From Rhodohalobacter barkolensis (GTDB taxonomy: Bacteria > Bacteroidota > Rhodothermia > Balneolales > Balneolaceae), in assembly GCF_002834295.1 (NCBI RefSeq), contig NZ_PISP01000002.1, forward strand, positions 465,228 to 529,227: DNA of 64,000 bases, given 5' to 3'. The translations under genes were made by a program, and so were the position numbers. The stretch's first letter is position 1, and every line of letters starts with the position of its first letter. Below the pieces are notes generated by a model. The model had not been told where the DNA came from, made no database searches, and was given only the letters and a program-made list of their open reading frames with translations. Positions 45,406-55,040 of the stretch are shown piece by piece.

Positions 45406-45569
45406 CTAAACGTCAGTTTGCCAATAGAATTTCCCTATATGAGGCATTTAAACCGATGATTCCAAGTTTTAGATTGGTGAGAAATAGGATAAAAAATTTT
45501 CTATGGTTAACTCAGTCTATCAAAATATATTTGACCTATGGTTAGTTTAGGAGCTTAAATCAGAATTTT

Positions 45570-46979
45570 TCAAACCCTCTCCTTATGACGATGTACCAAA
45601 CTATCACGCAGCTCTTTCAATTTTTTAGTTAATCCAACCTTATAGGCATGCGGATTGTCGAATCGCTTAAACTCTTTGGGCAGTTTTTCAAGCTGTTGCC
45701 GGCTAAATTCAGCAATCTCATCGGTGGCCCTGGGTATTGAAATTCGCTTCCCATTTTCAACAACTTTCTCCAATAGGGGCTCTTTTGTAAACTCCGTCAA
45801 TATACGTGACTGTTTAGGGTCAGATGGATGAACCATTATATCAAAATCATCTTCATCGGCCAGGGCTACAACTTCTCCTCCGTAAAAAGAGCCATCTTCA
45901 TTGAAAAGCCGGTAGACCTGTTTTTTGCCGGGCAGGTTAATTTTACTTACCGTTTCAGAAAGCTTAAGACGAGGTTCTTCATTCGCATAGGAGAGTTTGT
46001 AAACGCCGTCAAGGGCAGAATCGGGCCGGCCGGTAACCAAACTTGTTCCCACTCCGAACAGGTCGATGGGTGCATTCTGGTTGAGTAAACTCTTGATAAC
46101 TTCCTCATCAATCTGGTTGGATGCCGCAATTTTCACATAGTCTAACCCGGCTTCATCCAGCATTCTGCGCGACTCTTTGGCCAGCCAGGCCAGATCGCCG
46201 CTGTCGAGTCGGATTCCTTTGAGTTTTTCACCTCGCTCTTCCATCTCTTTGCCCACTTTGATCGCATTGGGTACACCGCTTTTCAATGTGTCGTAGGTAT
46301 CGACAAGAAGTACACAGTCATGAGCCCGTACTTCTGCAAAGTCCCGAAATGAATCGATCTCTTCATCGTAGCGCTGAACAAAAGAGTGCGCCATGGTCCC
46401 CGATATGGGAATGTTGTAATCGCGACCACTGCGGACATTACTCGTAGAATTAAAACCGCCGATGACTGCTGCACGACTGGCTGCATACCCGCCGGTTCCC
46501 GGTGCACGCCTCAGTCCAAAATCCACCAATTTTCGATCTCCGGCAGCAAGCCTCATTCTGCTGGCTTTGGTAGCAATTAAAGACTGATAGTTGAGTGTAT
46601 TGAGTGTTAACGTCTCGAGCAGTTGTGCTTCAATGATCGGTGCTTCCACGCTGAGTACCGGCCGATTAGGAAAGATCAGATCACCCTCTTTGGCTGAATA
46701 AATATTTCCCGAGAATTTAAAATCCTCCAAATAATCGAGAAACTCTTGGTCCATTCCTTCTTTTTCCAGCAGCTCTAAATCCTTTTGATCGAAACGAAGA
46801 TTTTCAATGGCTTTCAGGAGATCTTCCAAACCCGCAAATATGGTGTACCCTCCTTCAAAGGGAAGTTTTCGGAAAAAGTAGTCAAATATGGCTGTCTCAT
46901 TTTTCATCCCTTTGTGGAAATAGACCTGAGACATTGTTATTTGATATTGATCGGTGTAGGTCGCTGTGTAATCAAACAT
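45570..46979 (-). CDS. pncB: Nicotinate phosphoribosyltransferase
   Basis: PncB makes nicotinate mononucleotide from nicotinate and PRPP in the NAD salvage (Preiss-Handler) route. The 469-residue protein starts with the family pattern TDQYQITMSQVYFHKGM and contains EGGYTIFAGLEDLLKAI, the substrate region GLRRAPGTGGYAASRAAVIGGFNSTSN, the catalytic-loop SGTMAHSFVQ with the active-site His, and the PRPP-binding GIRLDSGDLAWL with FGVGTSLVTG. It is followed at 45 bases by another phosphoribosyltransferase gene upstream on the same strand, so both may share transcription. Confidence 0.95.
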   Translation of the reverse strand: MFDYTATYTDQYQITMSQVYFHKGMKNETAIFDYFFRKLPFEGGYTIFAGLEDLLKAIENLRFDQKDLELLEKEGMDQEFLDYLEDFKFSGNIYSAKEGDLIFPNRPVLSVEAPIIEAQLLETLTLNTLNYQSLIATKASRMRLAAGDRKLVDFGLRRAPGTGGYAASRAAVIGGFNSTSNVRSGRDYNIPISGTMAHSFVQRYDEEIDSFRDFAEVRAHDCVLLVDTYDTLKSGVPNAIKVGKEMEERGEKLKGIRLDSGDLAWLAKESRRMLDEAGLDYVKIAASNQIDEEVIKSLLNQNAPIDLFGVGTSLVTGRPDSALDGVYKLSYANEEPRLKLSETVSKINLPGKKQVYRLFNEDGSFYGGEVVALADEDDFDIMVHPSDPKQSRILTEFTKEPLLEKVVENGKRISIPRATDEIAEFSRQQLEKLPKEFKRFDNPHAYKVGLTKKLKELRDSLVHRHKERV

Positions 46980-47024
46980 AAGCTGCTAATCATTTAGTGA
47001 TAGATAATAAACAGGCGAAAATAT

Positions 47025-47636
47025 TTATCTGAGATAATTTCTTTTCATTGCCAGTACTTTCTTCAACAGATCAGTTGAAACATCGAGCTCGTAATGATCT
47101 GAAAGATGTTGACGCATCTCTTCATTTTTGGCAGAGAGCATGTTATCGTCATTTAGAAATTCTAAAAGATCCTCTGTTGCCGCCCACTGGTAGATAAGCC
47201 ACCTCCAGTCATCAAGGTAGTCTCCTACAAAATCGGCTTTCATCGAAGTGTTGCTTTTTTCGTGCAATACAGCTGTTCTAATTTCTCCTGCATCTAATGA
47301 TTTAACATGGTCCACCGCTGCGATCAGGGTTTTTCCGGAATCGTTGACATCATCCACTATAAGAACGTTTTTACCCTTCAGATCAATATCGACCGGATCA
47401 GAAATATCGACCTCCTTGTGTTCTTTGGCACCGGTATAGTGTTTTATTTGAACAGCAGTGAGGGTTTTAATATTCAGAAAGTCGCATACCAACCTTGCAG
47501 GTGGAAAGCCGCCTCTGGCAATACCAATCACAACGTCAAAATTAAGAGAGGATTCGGTTATTTGATCAGAAATCTTGTAAGCCATTTCATAAACTTCGGA
47601 GAGCCCGACAATTCTTGCAGTAAAATCTTTATCCAT
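47025..47636 (-). CDS. Phosphoribosyltransferase family protein (purine type)
   Basis: 203 residues, type I PRTase fold. The PRPP-binding motif is VLIVDDVNDSGKTL near 90-103, preceded by VVIGIARGGFPPARLVCDFL near 35-55, as in xanthine and hypoxanthine-guanine phosphoribosyltransferases. The C-terminal 60 residues are helical and longer than in HPRT. The purine base used cannot be told from sequence. It lies upstream of pncB on the same strand with a 45-base gap, which hints at a nucleotide-salvage unit. Confidence 0.83.
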   Translation of the reverse strand: MDKDFTARIVGLSEVYEMAYKISDQITESSLNFDVVIGIARGGFPPARLVCDFLNIKTLTAVQIKHYTGAKEHKEVDISDPVDIDLKGKNVLIVDDVNDSGKTLIAAVDHVKSLDAGEIRTAVLHEKSNTSMKADFVGDYLDDWRWLIYQWAATEDLLEFLNDDNMLSAKNEEMRQHLSDHYELDVSTDLLKKVLAMKRNYLR

Positions 47637-47778
47637 TTTCTCTTTCGATTTCGTAAGCCAACAGGTTTAGTTTCTAATTCAAGGTACATGAAGAACTCTA
47701 CTGTTCAAACATGTTTACTTTTGTCCTCATTCAATAAAAGGAAGACACACATCACTTTAAGATTCTTAACTAACATGT

Positions 47779-47898
47779 ATGGAGCTTTTGGAAGACTTTG
47801 AAGAATTGGAGATCCTTCACTCTGTTCTGGATGACAACACTGGTTGGTTTCGAAAAGCCTTGATATCGGTGGTTGCTTATCTGAGGATCTTTAGCTAA
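47779..47898 (+). CDS. Possible small protein, 39 residues
   Basis: An ATG-initiated frame of 39 codons ends at TAA 47896-47898. The product is acidic at the N-terminus (MELLEDFEELEIL) and hydrophobic/basic at the C-terminus (FRKALISVVAYLRIF). It lies alone in the 305-base stretch 47637-47941, 43 bases before the M16 peptidase gene and on the same strand. No ribosome-binding site or family is recognised. It may be a leader peptide, a degraded gene end or chance. Confidence 0.3.
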   Translation: MELLEDFEELEILHSVLDDNTGWFRKALISVVAYLRIFS

Positions 47899-47941
47899 TT
47901 AAATGGCACAACAGCTCCATTTATAATCAAATTCAGGATAA

Positions 47942-50900
47942 ATGAAAAAGATGTTACTATTGGCCGTTTTCCTATGTTCGGCCGCGGTGGTTTACGCTCA
48001 GGATATTCACTTAGATGTACAAAAGAAGGTATTAGATAACGGAGTAACTGTTCTGGTTTGGGAACGCGAATCGGCCGGGCGAATTGGTACCCGAATTTTT
48101 TACAAAGTGGACGTCGCTTCAGAGCGTCCCGGAACGGTAGGTTTGACTCACATGCTTGAGCATCACCTGTTCAAAGGTTCAGACCAGGTTGGTACTGAAA
48201 GTTGGGAACAAGAAAAAGAGATGGCTCATAGGGTTGAAAAACTGGAGCGGCAGATTACAGATGAAAAAAATCGAAATGCACCTTGTTATATTCAGCGGTC
48301 GGTATTTGCCGAGTTGGAAAATGACTGTCGCACTGAACGCCTGGATTCGCTGCAGACTGAGCTTGATCACGCAACCGAATTTCAAAACAACCTGGCACAC
48401 ACCACTTGGTACGATTGGGCGGTACAGTCGGCCGGAGGTACAAACTCTACTGCATCCACGGGCCGCGACTGGATGAAGTTCGATATTGATCTGCCTGCGA
48501 ACAAACTGGAACTGTTTATGTGGACCGAACGCAGCCGTGTTGAGCATCCGGTATTTCGTCATTTTGAGCCTGAAAAGGAGGTTGTTGTCGATCAGATTCG
48601 CCGATATGATAATCAACCGGACGGTAAATTCTCCAGGGTGATGCGTTCACTTACTTACGATGCACATCCGTATGGCTGGGCACACTGGTTTAGTGATTTG
48701 ACACAGGCTACGCGTGAGGATCACTGGGAGATTTTCTACAAATATTTCATTCCTCAAAATACTGTAATTGTGGTTGTTGGTGAAGTAGAGGCTGAAAAAG
48801 TTTTTGCGCTGGCAGATCAGTACTGGGGAAGTTGGGAAACAGGTAGACCTTCTCCGCGTTTAAGAACCGTGGAGCCGGAGCCGGTTGGGCAAAAAAGATT
48901 GCTTGTAGAAGCAGCCGCAGGTCCTTCTGTTGCGATGAATGTTCCAATGCCTGCTGTGGGTCACCCTGATGCACACGTATTTGATATTCTGGCAGAATTG
49001 CTTGGCGGCTCAGATGGATTTCTTGCACGTGAGCTCGTAAAGAGTCAAAATATTGCGACTAATTCAGGAGCTTCAGGCTGGACATCAAAATATCCGTCTC
49101 ATTTTGAAATTCGGGTGGACGGTCGCAGCAACGACGATCTCGAAATAATTGAACAAGGTATCAACCGGGTATTAGATCAGATGGCAAGAGATAGTGTGAG
49201 CAGGAGTGATATTACCGCCGCACGCAGTCGTTTGGTGATGGATATGGCAGGCAGTTTACAGGCAATAGGCAGAAGTGCGGTTACCATCGGTTCCATGGAA
49301 TCGATTTACGGCTGGGAGCATCTTAACCGGCTGCCTGAACTGTGGAATGAGGTAACCCCTGAAGACATCAGCCGAGTAATCTCAAAATACTTCAGCAAGA
49401 ACATGCAGACTGTTGGGCACTTAATGAGAGAGGAGGCAGAAAGCGTTACTGCGCAGAATGGTCAGCCCGAACCTGAAAAGCTTCAGGGACGATTTAATGC
49501 CGGCAGTTTGAATGAGATAAGACCCGGTAACTGGCCTTTTGGCGGACCGATAGCTGAATTCTATCTCAATTCTATAACGAAAAAGCCGGCATCTGCAGTT
49601 GAAACTACTGTTAATGAACAAAAGCGTTTGTCCGAGGATGGAAATGAAGGTAATGGAGAGTCGACGGATTTTTCCGATCTAAGTGCTACAGAAATTATGC
49701 CAATCGCTGAACAGCCCTGGTATAGTCCGCCGTGGATGGCTGTCCGTCGTCCATCATCATTCAATGAACCCATGCCGGTAGATCATTTCAGTAAATTGGA
49801 ATTCGACTCGGTTGAGTTTACTCCGCCATCCCCGGAGGATTATCGTGTATCTCTTGACAACGGACTGCAAGTATTTGTTGCTGACTCTGACCTGCTGCCG
49901 GTGGTTCAGGTTTCAGTCTTAGTGCGAACACCGGAATCTGCTGAGCCGGCTGGAAAACAGGGGCTGGCACGATTAACGGCCCAGCTGTTACGTGCAGGAG
50001 CAGATGAGAAGCTGACAGACAGACTCAATAATCTTGGGGCAAGTTTACAAATTCAATCGGAACCTAATTTGACGAAGATCACCAGTGTAGCTCCGTCTGA
50101 ATCGGGTGCGGAAGTTATTGAAGCATTGGGATCTCTTTTGTCTTCTCCTGACTTCATAGAAGTATTTGATTCTGAGAAAAATCGTGAGGCTATTCGTGCT
50201 GACAGAAATGCTGATGATGCAGCTACAAAAGTTCGTAACCTATTTATGCAGGAACTCTATGGAGAGTCGCATCCATTTGGCAGAAAAGTTACCTCAGAAA
50301 CAGTAAATGCTATTACGCTTGAGGATGTGGAACAGTGGTATCAAAAGTACTTTTATGGAGACAATATAACTATAGCTGTTTCCGGTGATGTAAAGAGAGA
50401 GGATGTAGAATCTGCAATAGGCGTATCAGGATTTTCTGACTTTCCGCCTGAACAGCAGGGGGACTCGTTTGTTGCTGAGTTTCAGGAAATGCCGGAGCTG
50501 GATGGGCATCAAATAGTTATCGAAGACATGGATATTCGCCAGGGTTTAGTTATGATTGGCCACAAAGGTATTGAAGGATTGCCCGAAGATCACGCTGCAC
50601 TGGAAGTAATGCATCATATCCTTGCCGGAGGTGGTTTTATATCACGAATGATGGAGCTCCTGAGAACGCAGACCGGAATTACATCGGCACTATATGGTGA
50701 GGTGGAACCGGGGTTAGGTGCTCCTAATCCATATTTGTGGCGGTTTGGAGGAAACCCGGATACGATACTTGAAGGTGTGAGGCTGGCGCTTCAGCAAATA
50801 CGCGTGATGAAAGAGGTGGGGGTAACAGAACAGGAATTCAGAGCCGCCCGCACGGCATACCTGGATGGACTTATACCGGCCTCCTACGATACACCACAGA

Positions 50901-51148
50901 AAATTGCTGAGCGTCTTACTCACCACGAATTGCTGGGAATTTTTGCATATCAGTCTCCACAGTATCTGAATTATTATGCCGGTTCCGAGACTGAGCTGGA
51001 AGCACTCAAAAATCTGACATGGGAGGATGTAAACCGGGCGGCTGAAAAATATCTGGACCCAGAGAATATGATTATTGTGATTGGCGGTCCCAAAGATCAA
51101 ATTATGCAACCGGTAGACACTGACGTGGAAGAGTTTCTGGAATTATAG
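47942..51148 (+). CDS. M16-family zinc peptidase (two-unit, exported)
   Basis: 1068 residues. A signal peptide (KKMLLLAVFLCSAAVVYAQ) is followed by two M16 units. The first (about 25-520) has the inverted zinc motif HMLEHHLF (His70-x-x-Glu73-His74) and the distal Glu region EKEVVVDQIRRYDNQP. The second (about 620-1060) lacks an HxxEH motif, as usual for the regulatory half. It has GLARLTAQLLRAG and the HHILAGGGFISRMMELLRTQ-type substrate-binding block. M16 members degrade or process peptides. Secretion suggests an envelope role. An acidic, low-complexity linker joins the halves. Confidence 0.93.
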   Translation: MKKMLLLAVFLCSAAVVYAQDIHLDVQKKVLDNGVTVLVWERESAGRIGTRIFYKVDVASERPGTVGLTHMLEHHLFKGSDQVGTESWEQEKEMAHRVEKLERQITDEKNRNAPCYIQRSVFAELENDCRTERLDSLQTELDHATEFQNNLAHTTWYDWAVQSAGGTNSTASTGRDWMKFDIDLPANKLELFMWTERSRVEHPVFRHFEPEKEVVVDQIRRYDNQPDGKFSRVMRSLTYDAHPYGWAHWFSDLTQATREDHWEIFYKYFIPQNTVIVVVGEVEAEKVFALADQYWGSWETGRPSPRLRTVEPEPVGQKRLLVEAAAGPSVAMNVPMPAVGHPDAHVFDILAELLGGSDGFLARELVKSQNIATNSGASGWTSKYPSHFEIRVDGRSNDDLEIIEQGINRVLDQMARDSVSRSDITAARSRLVMDMAGSLQAIGRSAVTIGSMESIYGWEHLNRLPELWNEVTPEDISRVISKYFSKNMQTVGHLMREEAESVTAQNGQPEPEKLQGRFNAGSLNEIRPGNWPFGGPIAEFYLNSITKKPASAVETTVNEQKRLSEDGNEGNGESTDFSDLSATEIMPIAEQPWYSPPWMAVRRPSSFNEPMPVDHFSKLEFDSVEFTPPSPEDYRVSLDNGLQVFVADSDLLPVVQVSVLVRTPESAEPAGKQGLARLTAQLLRAGADEKLTDRLNNLGASLQIQSEPNLTKITSVAPSESGAEVIEALGSLLSSPDFIEVFDSEKNREAIRADRNADDAATKVRNLFMQELYGESHPFGRKVTSETVNAITLEDVEQWYQKYFYGDNITIAVSGDVKREDVESAIGVSGFSDFPPEQQGDSFVAEFQEMPELDGHQIVIEDMDIRQGLVMIGHKGIEGLPEDHAALEVMHHILAGGGFISRMMELLRTQTGITSALYGEVEPGLGAPNPYLWRFGGNPDTILEGVRLALQQIRVMKEVGVTEQEFRAARTAYLDGLIPASYDTPQKIAERLTHHELLGIFAYQSPQYLNYYAGSETELEALKNLTWEDVNRAAEKYLDPENMIIVIGGPKDQIMQPVDTDVEEFLEL

Positions 51149-51310
51149 CTTGCTCTATATCCAGACTTGCTAAGAAGAGGCAAATGAACTTAAAATTCAG
51201 ACGATAGTAAAACGGTCAATCCTTTTGGGGTTTGAGCATCAACCTTTTTAACCGACACTTTTTGGTTAAAGCAGGTCTCTGTGTACGTCTGTCCGACTTA
51301 AATGTCATCT

Positions 51311-51931
51311 TTATATTTTCCGTGCTAACATCAAAAAAATTGGAAATTGCTTTGTATCTCCCTGTTCATTCACCTCTTTTTCCATAGTATAGGCTGTTGA
51401 AAAGTTGATGTTTGTAAAGCCTGCATTTTTGGCTACGCTTGCGAGCTCTTTTTGGTCAAATCCTTTATGAACATCGTCAACATCGTGGCCGTGAAAGGAT
51501 CCATCTTCCTTGTCGAGGTCGGCGATGCATAGATAGCCGCCGGGATTTAATAACTCATAAAATTGTTTGAGGATGAATCGAGTATCGGGGATGTGGTGGA
51601 GAGTCATCGATGTATAAACCAGATCAAATTTCTCACCGGGCAGCGGATCGTGGGTGAGATCCAGCCGGATGGGTTTCATATTATGGATAGACTTCTCTTT
51701 GATTTTTTCGCGCAGTACGTCGAGCATTCCGATTGAATTATCCGCTAATGTAATGGGGCCTATTTTATCACGGAGTTCAAAGCTGAGTTGTCCGGTTCCG
51801 CAGCCGTAATCAAAAGCAGATAGATCCGTTGAAAGAGGGACATGAGAACGGATCGCATTGGCTATGGCTCTTGCACGCTCCTGACTTTCCGGAGTGTCCC
51901 AGTCTTTGGCTTCATCATCAAATCGTGACAT
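51311..51931 (-). CDS. Class I SAM-dependent methyltransferase
   Basis: 206 residues. Motif I reads AFDYGCGTGQLSF (near 44-56), followed by ITLADNSIGMLDVLREK, the acidic motif II YTSMTLHHIPDTRFIL, and LNPGGYLCIADLDKEDGSFH near 130-150. This is the UbiE/Coq5-like Rossmann methyltransferase fold. The substrate is not evident. It is a single gene, about 80 bases downstream of the P-type ATPase gene on the same strand, and could be co-transcribed with it. It faces the M16 peptidase gene. Confidence 0.9.
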   Translation of the reverse strand: MSRFDDEAKDWDTPESQERARAIANAIRSHVPLSTDLSAFDYGCGTGQLSFELRDKIGPITLADNSIGMLDVLREKIKEKSIHNMKPIRLDLTHDPLPGEKFDLVYTSMTLHHIPDTRFILKQFYELLNPGGYLCIADLDKEDGSFHGHDVDDVHKGFDQKELASVAKNAGFTNINFSTAYTMEKEVNEQGDTKQFPIFLMLARKI

Positions 51932-52011
51932 AGATGTTTTGTTGTAAGTTATGGGTTGAGTGTGTGTTTGAAATCATGCTTTGAAACTTAATGGTTCCTG
52001 CCTCTAACTTA

Positions 52012-54711
52012 TCATGTTGTTGTTTCCGGCGTTCTCTGAAACGTTCTGATAACCTGTCCGATCACAAATGGAACCAGACTCATTCCAAGCAGAAGTAACC
52101 AACCGGACCGTCCGGGATCACGAGTTTTAAGAACATCGGATAAACCGGGCAGGTATACAGCCGCAAGCAGCAGAACAATACATAGCAGAATTGATCCGGC
52201 CACGTAGCGATTCATTATAATCTCATTTGAAAAAAACCGGGTGCCGGGACTTCGGAGATTGAAAACAAACCAAAGTTTTCCGAAGGCAAGGGTTAGAAAT
52301 GAAATGGTTACGGCTTGTTCCTGTTCAAAGCCCAGCTGATAAACTGCCAGTGCAAGGGCTATAAGTACAGATGCAGATATGATGATCGACCACCCAGCGA
52401 TTGCAAGCCAGTGTCTATCCGTCAGAACCGGTTCATTCTTCTGATGAGGGCTTTGATTCATAATCCCCGGTTCTCCTTTGCCCATTCCCAGGGCAAGCGC
52501 AGGGAAAACGTCCGTGATCACATTCAGGTAGAGAATCTGCAGGGGCAGCAGTGGAAGCGGGAAAAACAGAAACCCGCCGATGATTGTGGCAATGGTCACC
52601 ACAAGAACTTCAGCCACATTGGTACACATTATAAACATGACCGACTTACGTATATTTTCAAAAATAATCCGCCCGTATTTTACAGCAGACACAATGGTTT
52701 TGAAGGCATCGTCCAGAAGAACCATATCTGAAATCTGGCGTGCAGCATCCGTCCCGCGTTTCCCCATGGCTACACCAATGTCTGCTTTTTTCAGTGCAGG
52801 TGTGTCATTAATTCCGTCACCGGTCATGGCCACAACATTGCCCTCCTTTTGCATCATATTAATCAGATGCATTTTTTGAGTCGGATTCACTCGTGCAAAA
52901 ATGTTTGTGCCGATCATCTCCTCGCGTTCCGGATCAGACATTTTATCCGGATCCTTTAAGTTTCTGCCGTGTACAACTGTAGGACTTTCCTCTTCCGTAA
53001 TTCCCGTTTCCTTGGCTATGGCTGATGCAGTCGGGGCCTGATCACCGGTAACCATAATGACCCGAATTCCGGCGGACTGACATTCACTGATTGCCGGGCC
53101 GACATCGTCCCTTGCCGGATCGAGCAGACCGATCAGGCCCAGAAATCGCAACTCTTTGTAAGGTTCTTCCTCCTTACTGTTCACTCTTTTGTCGGCCACG
53201 GCCAGAAGCCGTAATCCGTTCTCTGCAAGTTTCTCCGACTGTTTCAGCCACTTTTTCTTGTCCTCTTCAGTCAGTGGTGTATCCGAACCGGAATCCGTCC
53301 CGATTATCGTTGAACAGACATCAAGCAGTTTTTCAGGAGCTCCCTTTACTGCCACCTCAATATCACCTTTACCTTGGTGATAGGTCGCCATCATCATGGT
53401 ATCAGAATCGAAGGCCTCCTCTCTGATTTCCTTTTTCTCTTCAACTAATTTTTCACGGTCTATATTCATCAATAACCCGGCCCTCAGAAGTGCAACTTCG
53501 GTTGGATCTCCCTGCTCTTCCTCGGGGATAAGATCGTCGTCTTCATCCAATACAGATGCGTTATTACACAAGACTCCAACCTCAAGGATTCGTCTTAAAA
53601 TTTCATCTTCCCGGTTTTCTTTACCCTCACCGTTTTCCTCATTTTCTAAATTGAATTCACCTGAGGGAGCGGCAATGGTATGAATGCTCATATGGTTTTC
53701 TGTAAGTGTGCCCGTTTTATCAGTAAAGATGATGCTTGTTGCGCCCAGTGTTTCCACGGCCTGAAGTTTGTTGATCAGGGCATTCTTTTTGGCAAGCAGG
53801 TGCATACCGCGGGCAAGAGCAATGGTCGTTACGATGGGCAATCCTTCCGGTATTGCCGCAATTCCAAGGGCAATTGCGGTCTCAATCATAACCCGGGGAT
53901 CCTGCCCTACGATAAACCCTGCAACTGCAATTAAAACCGCGATACTGATGGTGATCCACGCGAGTTTTTTACCGAGGTTATCCAGCTTTTTTTGAAGGGG
54001 CGTAGCTTCCTTTTCTGCACTTTCTGCCAGCTCTGAGATTCTGCCGAGTTCAGTATTCATTCCGGTCCCGGTCACAACCCCAAGGCCGGATCCATCTGTA
54101 ACAACGGTTCCTTTAAATGCTATACAGGTCTGTTCTGCAAGAACACTGTCGGCTTCAACTTTTTCCGTCTTTTTTTGAACCGGTACGGATTCCCCGGTGA
54201 GAGCGGATTCATTGATTTGCAGGTTATTGGATTCAATAATCCGGATATCTGCCGGTACAAGGTCACCGCTTTCGAGGATGATAATGTCGCCCGGGACAAG
54301 TGTTTCGGTGTCGGTTTCCTCCTCTGTTCCATTCCTCCGAACCCGTATTTTATCTTTATGAATATGGCGGAGAGCTTCCATGGAACGCGTTGCCTTCAGC
54401 TCTGTAAAAAAACCGATAAGCGTGTTGACCAGCAAAACAGCCGAAACTGCAATTCCTTCCGCAAGATGCTGAAAAGCAAAGGCAAGGATAGCCGCGATGA
54501 GCAGAACCAGAATGACGATACTTTTAAACTGATCGATCAGGATTTTTAAATTGCTGCGTGTGGTTGCTTTGCGCAGCCGATTGGGGCCATATTTCTGTTT
54601 TCTCTTGCGATATGTCTGTTTGGAAAGACCTCTATTGGAATCACTCTCAAGGCTTTCCAGGGTCTCTTCAACTGACTTGTGATGATAGTCTTGATTCTGA
54701 ATCCTGTTCAT
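52012..54711 (-). CDS. Ca2+-type P-type ATPase (P2A-like)
   Basis: 899 residues. Ten predicted helices. It has the TGES actuator motif (INESALTGESVPVQ, near 165-178), the helix-4 ion site ALGIAAIPEGLPIV, the phosphorylation motif IFTDKTGTLTENHMS (catalytic Asp), the hinge AMTGDGINDTPALKKADIGVAMG and a helix-6 segment LNVITDVFPALALGMG. This combination is typical of SERCA/PMCA-like P2A pumps that export Ca2+ or Mn2+. The N-terminal KSVEETLESLESDSNRGLS is the cation-ATPase N-domain. The long acidic insert near 350-420 is unusual but within the nucleotide-binding domain. Confidence 0.94.
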   Translation of the reverse strand: MNRIQNQDYHHKSVEETLESLESDSNRGLSKQTYRKRKQKYGPNRLRKATTRSNLKILIDQFKSIVILVLLIAAILAFAFQHLAEGIAVSAVLLVNTLIGFFTELKATRSMEALRHIHKDKIRVRRNGTEEETDTETLVPGDIIILESGDLVPADIRIIESNNLQINESALTGESVPVQKKTEKVEADSVLAEQTCIAFKGTVVTDGSGLGVVTGTGMNTELGRISELAESAEKEATPLQKKLDNLGKKLAWITISIAVLIAVAGFIVGQDPRVMIETAIALGIAAIPEGLPIVTTIALARGMHLLAKKNALINKLQAVETLGATSIIFTDKTGTLTENHMSIHTIAAPSGEFNLENEENGEGKENREDEILRRILEVGVLCNNASVLDEDDDLIPEEEQGDPTEVALLRAGLLMNIDREKLVEEKKEIREEAFDSDTMMMATYHQGKGDIEVAVKGAPEKLLDVCSTIIGTDSGSDTPLTEEDKKKWLKQSEKLAENGLRLLAVADKRVNSKEEEPYKELRFLGLIGLLDPARDDVGPAISECQSAGIRVIMVTGDQAPTASAIAKETGITEEESPTVVHGRNLKDPDKMSDPEREEMIGTNIFARVNPTQKMHLINMMQKEGNVVAMTGDGINDTPALKKADIGVAMGKRGTDAARQISDMVLLDDAFKTIVSAVKYGRIIFENIRKSVMFIMCTNVAEVLVVTIATIIGGFLFFPLPLLPLQILYLNVITDVFPALALGMGKGEPGIMNQSPHQKNEPVLTDRHWLAIAGWSIIISASVLIALALAVYQLGFEQEQAVTISFLTLAFGKLWFVFNLRSPGTRFFSNEIIMNRYVAGSILLCIVLLLAAVYLPGLSDVLKTRDPGRSGWLLLLGMSLVPFVIGQVIRTFQRTPETTT

Positions 54712-54759
54712 TCGGTTGTTTGTGAGAATAAACTTGATGGCACGATTATTACCCGCCTG

Positions 54760-54782
54760 TAACAGTAAACTACTACAGAATG
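54760..54782. promoter_or_regulatory. Shared motif upstream of the P-type ATPase gene
   Basis: TAACAGTAAACTACTA followed by CAGAATG lies 49-71 bases upstream of the ATPase start. The core recurs as TAACATTAAACTACTA at 56082-56097, in the DUF5694/MscS intergenic region. One mismatch in 16 bases suggests a common regulatory site, but two copies are weak evidence. Confidence 0.3.
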
Positions 54783-54840
54783 ATCAAGGAATACAACCAA
54801 AAGATTACCGAAAATATTTATCCGGTATCATTGAACTTGG

Positions 54841-54986
54841 TTAAAGAGGGTTGTGCAGAACCTGAGCTGTCATTCTGAACGCAGTGAAGAATCTTGTTTT
54901 AAAACCGATACATACATAAAAGATTCTTCCCCCAAAGTGTCGGGGTCAGAATGACAAATTCTAAAGGTTCTGCAAAGCCCTCTTAA
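54841..54986. repeat. Long palindromic intergenic repeat (about 146 bases)
   Basis: The outer arms (54841-54866 and 54961-54986) share complementary AAGAGGG...GCAGAACCT cores. The inner arms contain TGTCATTCTGAACGCAGTGA and AGAATCTT with their near-complement (AAGATTCTTCC through TCAGAATGACA). The unit folds into one long interrupted hairpin. The inner TGTCATTCTGA...GAAGAATCT sequence resembles an interspersed repeat often seen in Bacteroidota-type genomes (recalled, not checked). The rest of 54712-55040 holds no gene. Confidence 0.82.
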
Positions 54987-55040
54987 GATCTGTTTGACAG
55001 GTTGGATATCAGTCAGCTGAAGGATCCGGGAAAATATTGG

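Noticed and set aside
51247..51270. Hairpin TTTAACC/GGTTAAA as terminator of the M16 gene
   Set aside because: The stem is short and AT-rich, with T in the loop rather than after the stem, so termination is not supported.
53091..53426. Open frame on the plus strand inside the P-type ATPase gene
   Set aside because: It is a shadow of the codon pattern of the ATPase gene on the other strand, and the product has no recognisable motif.
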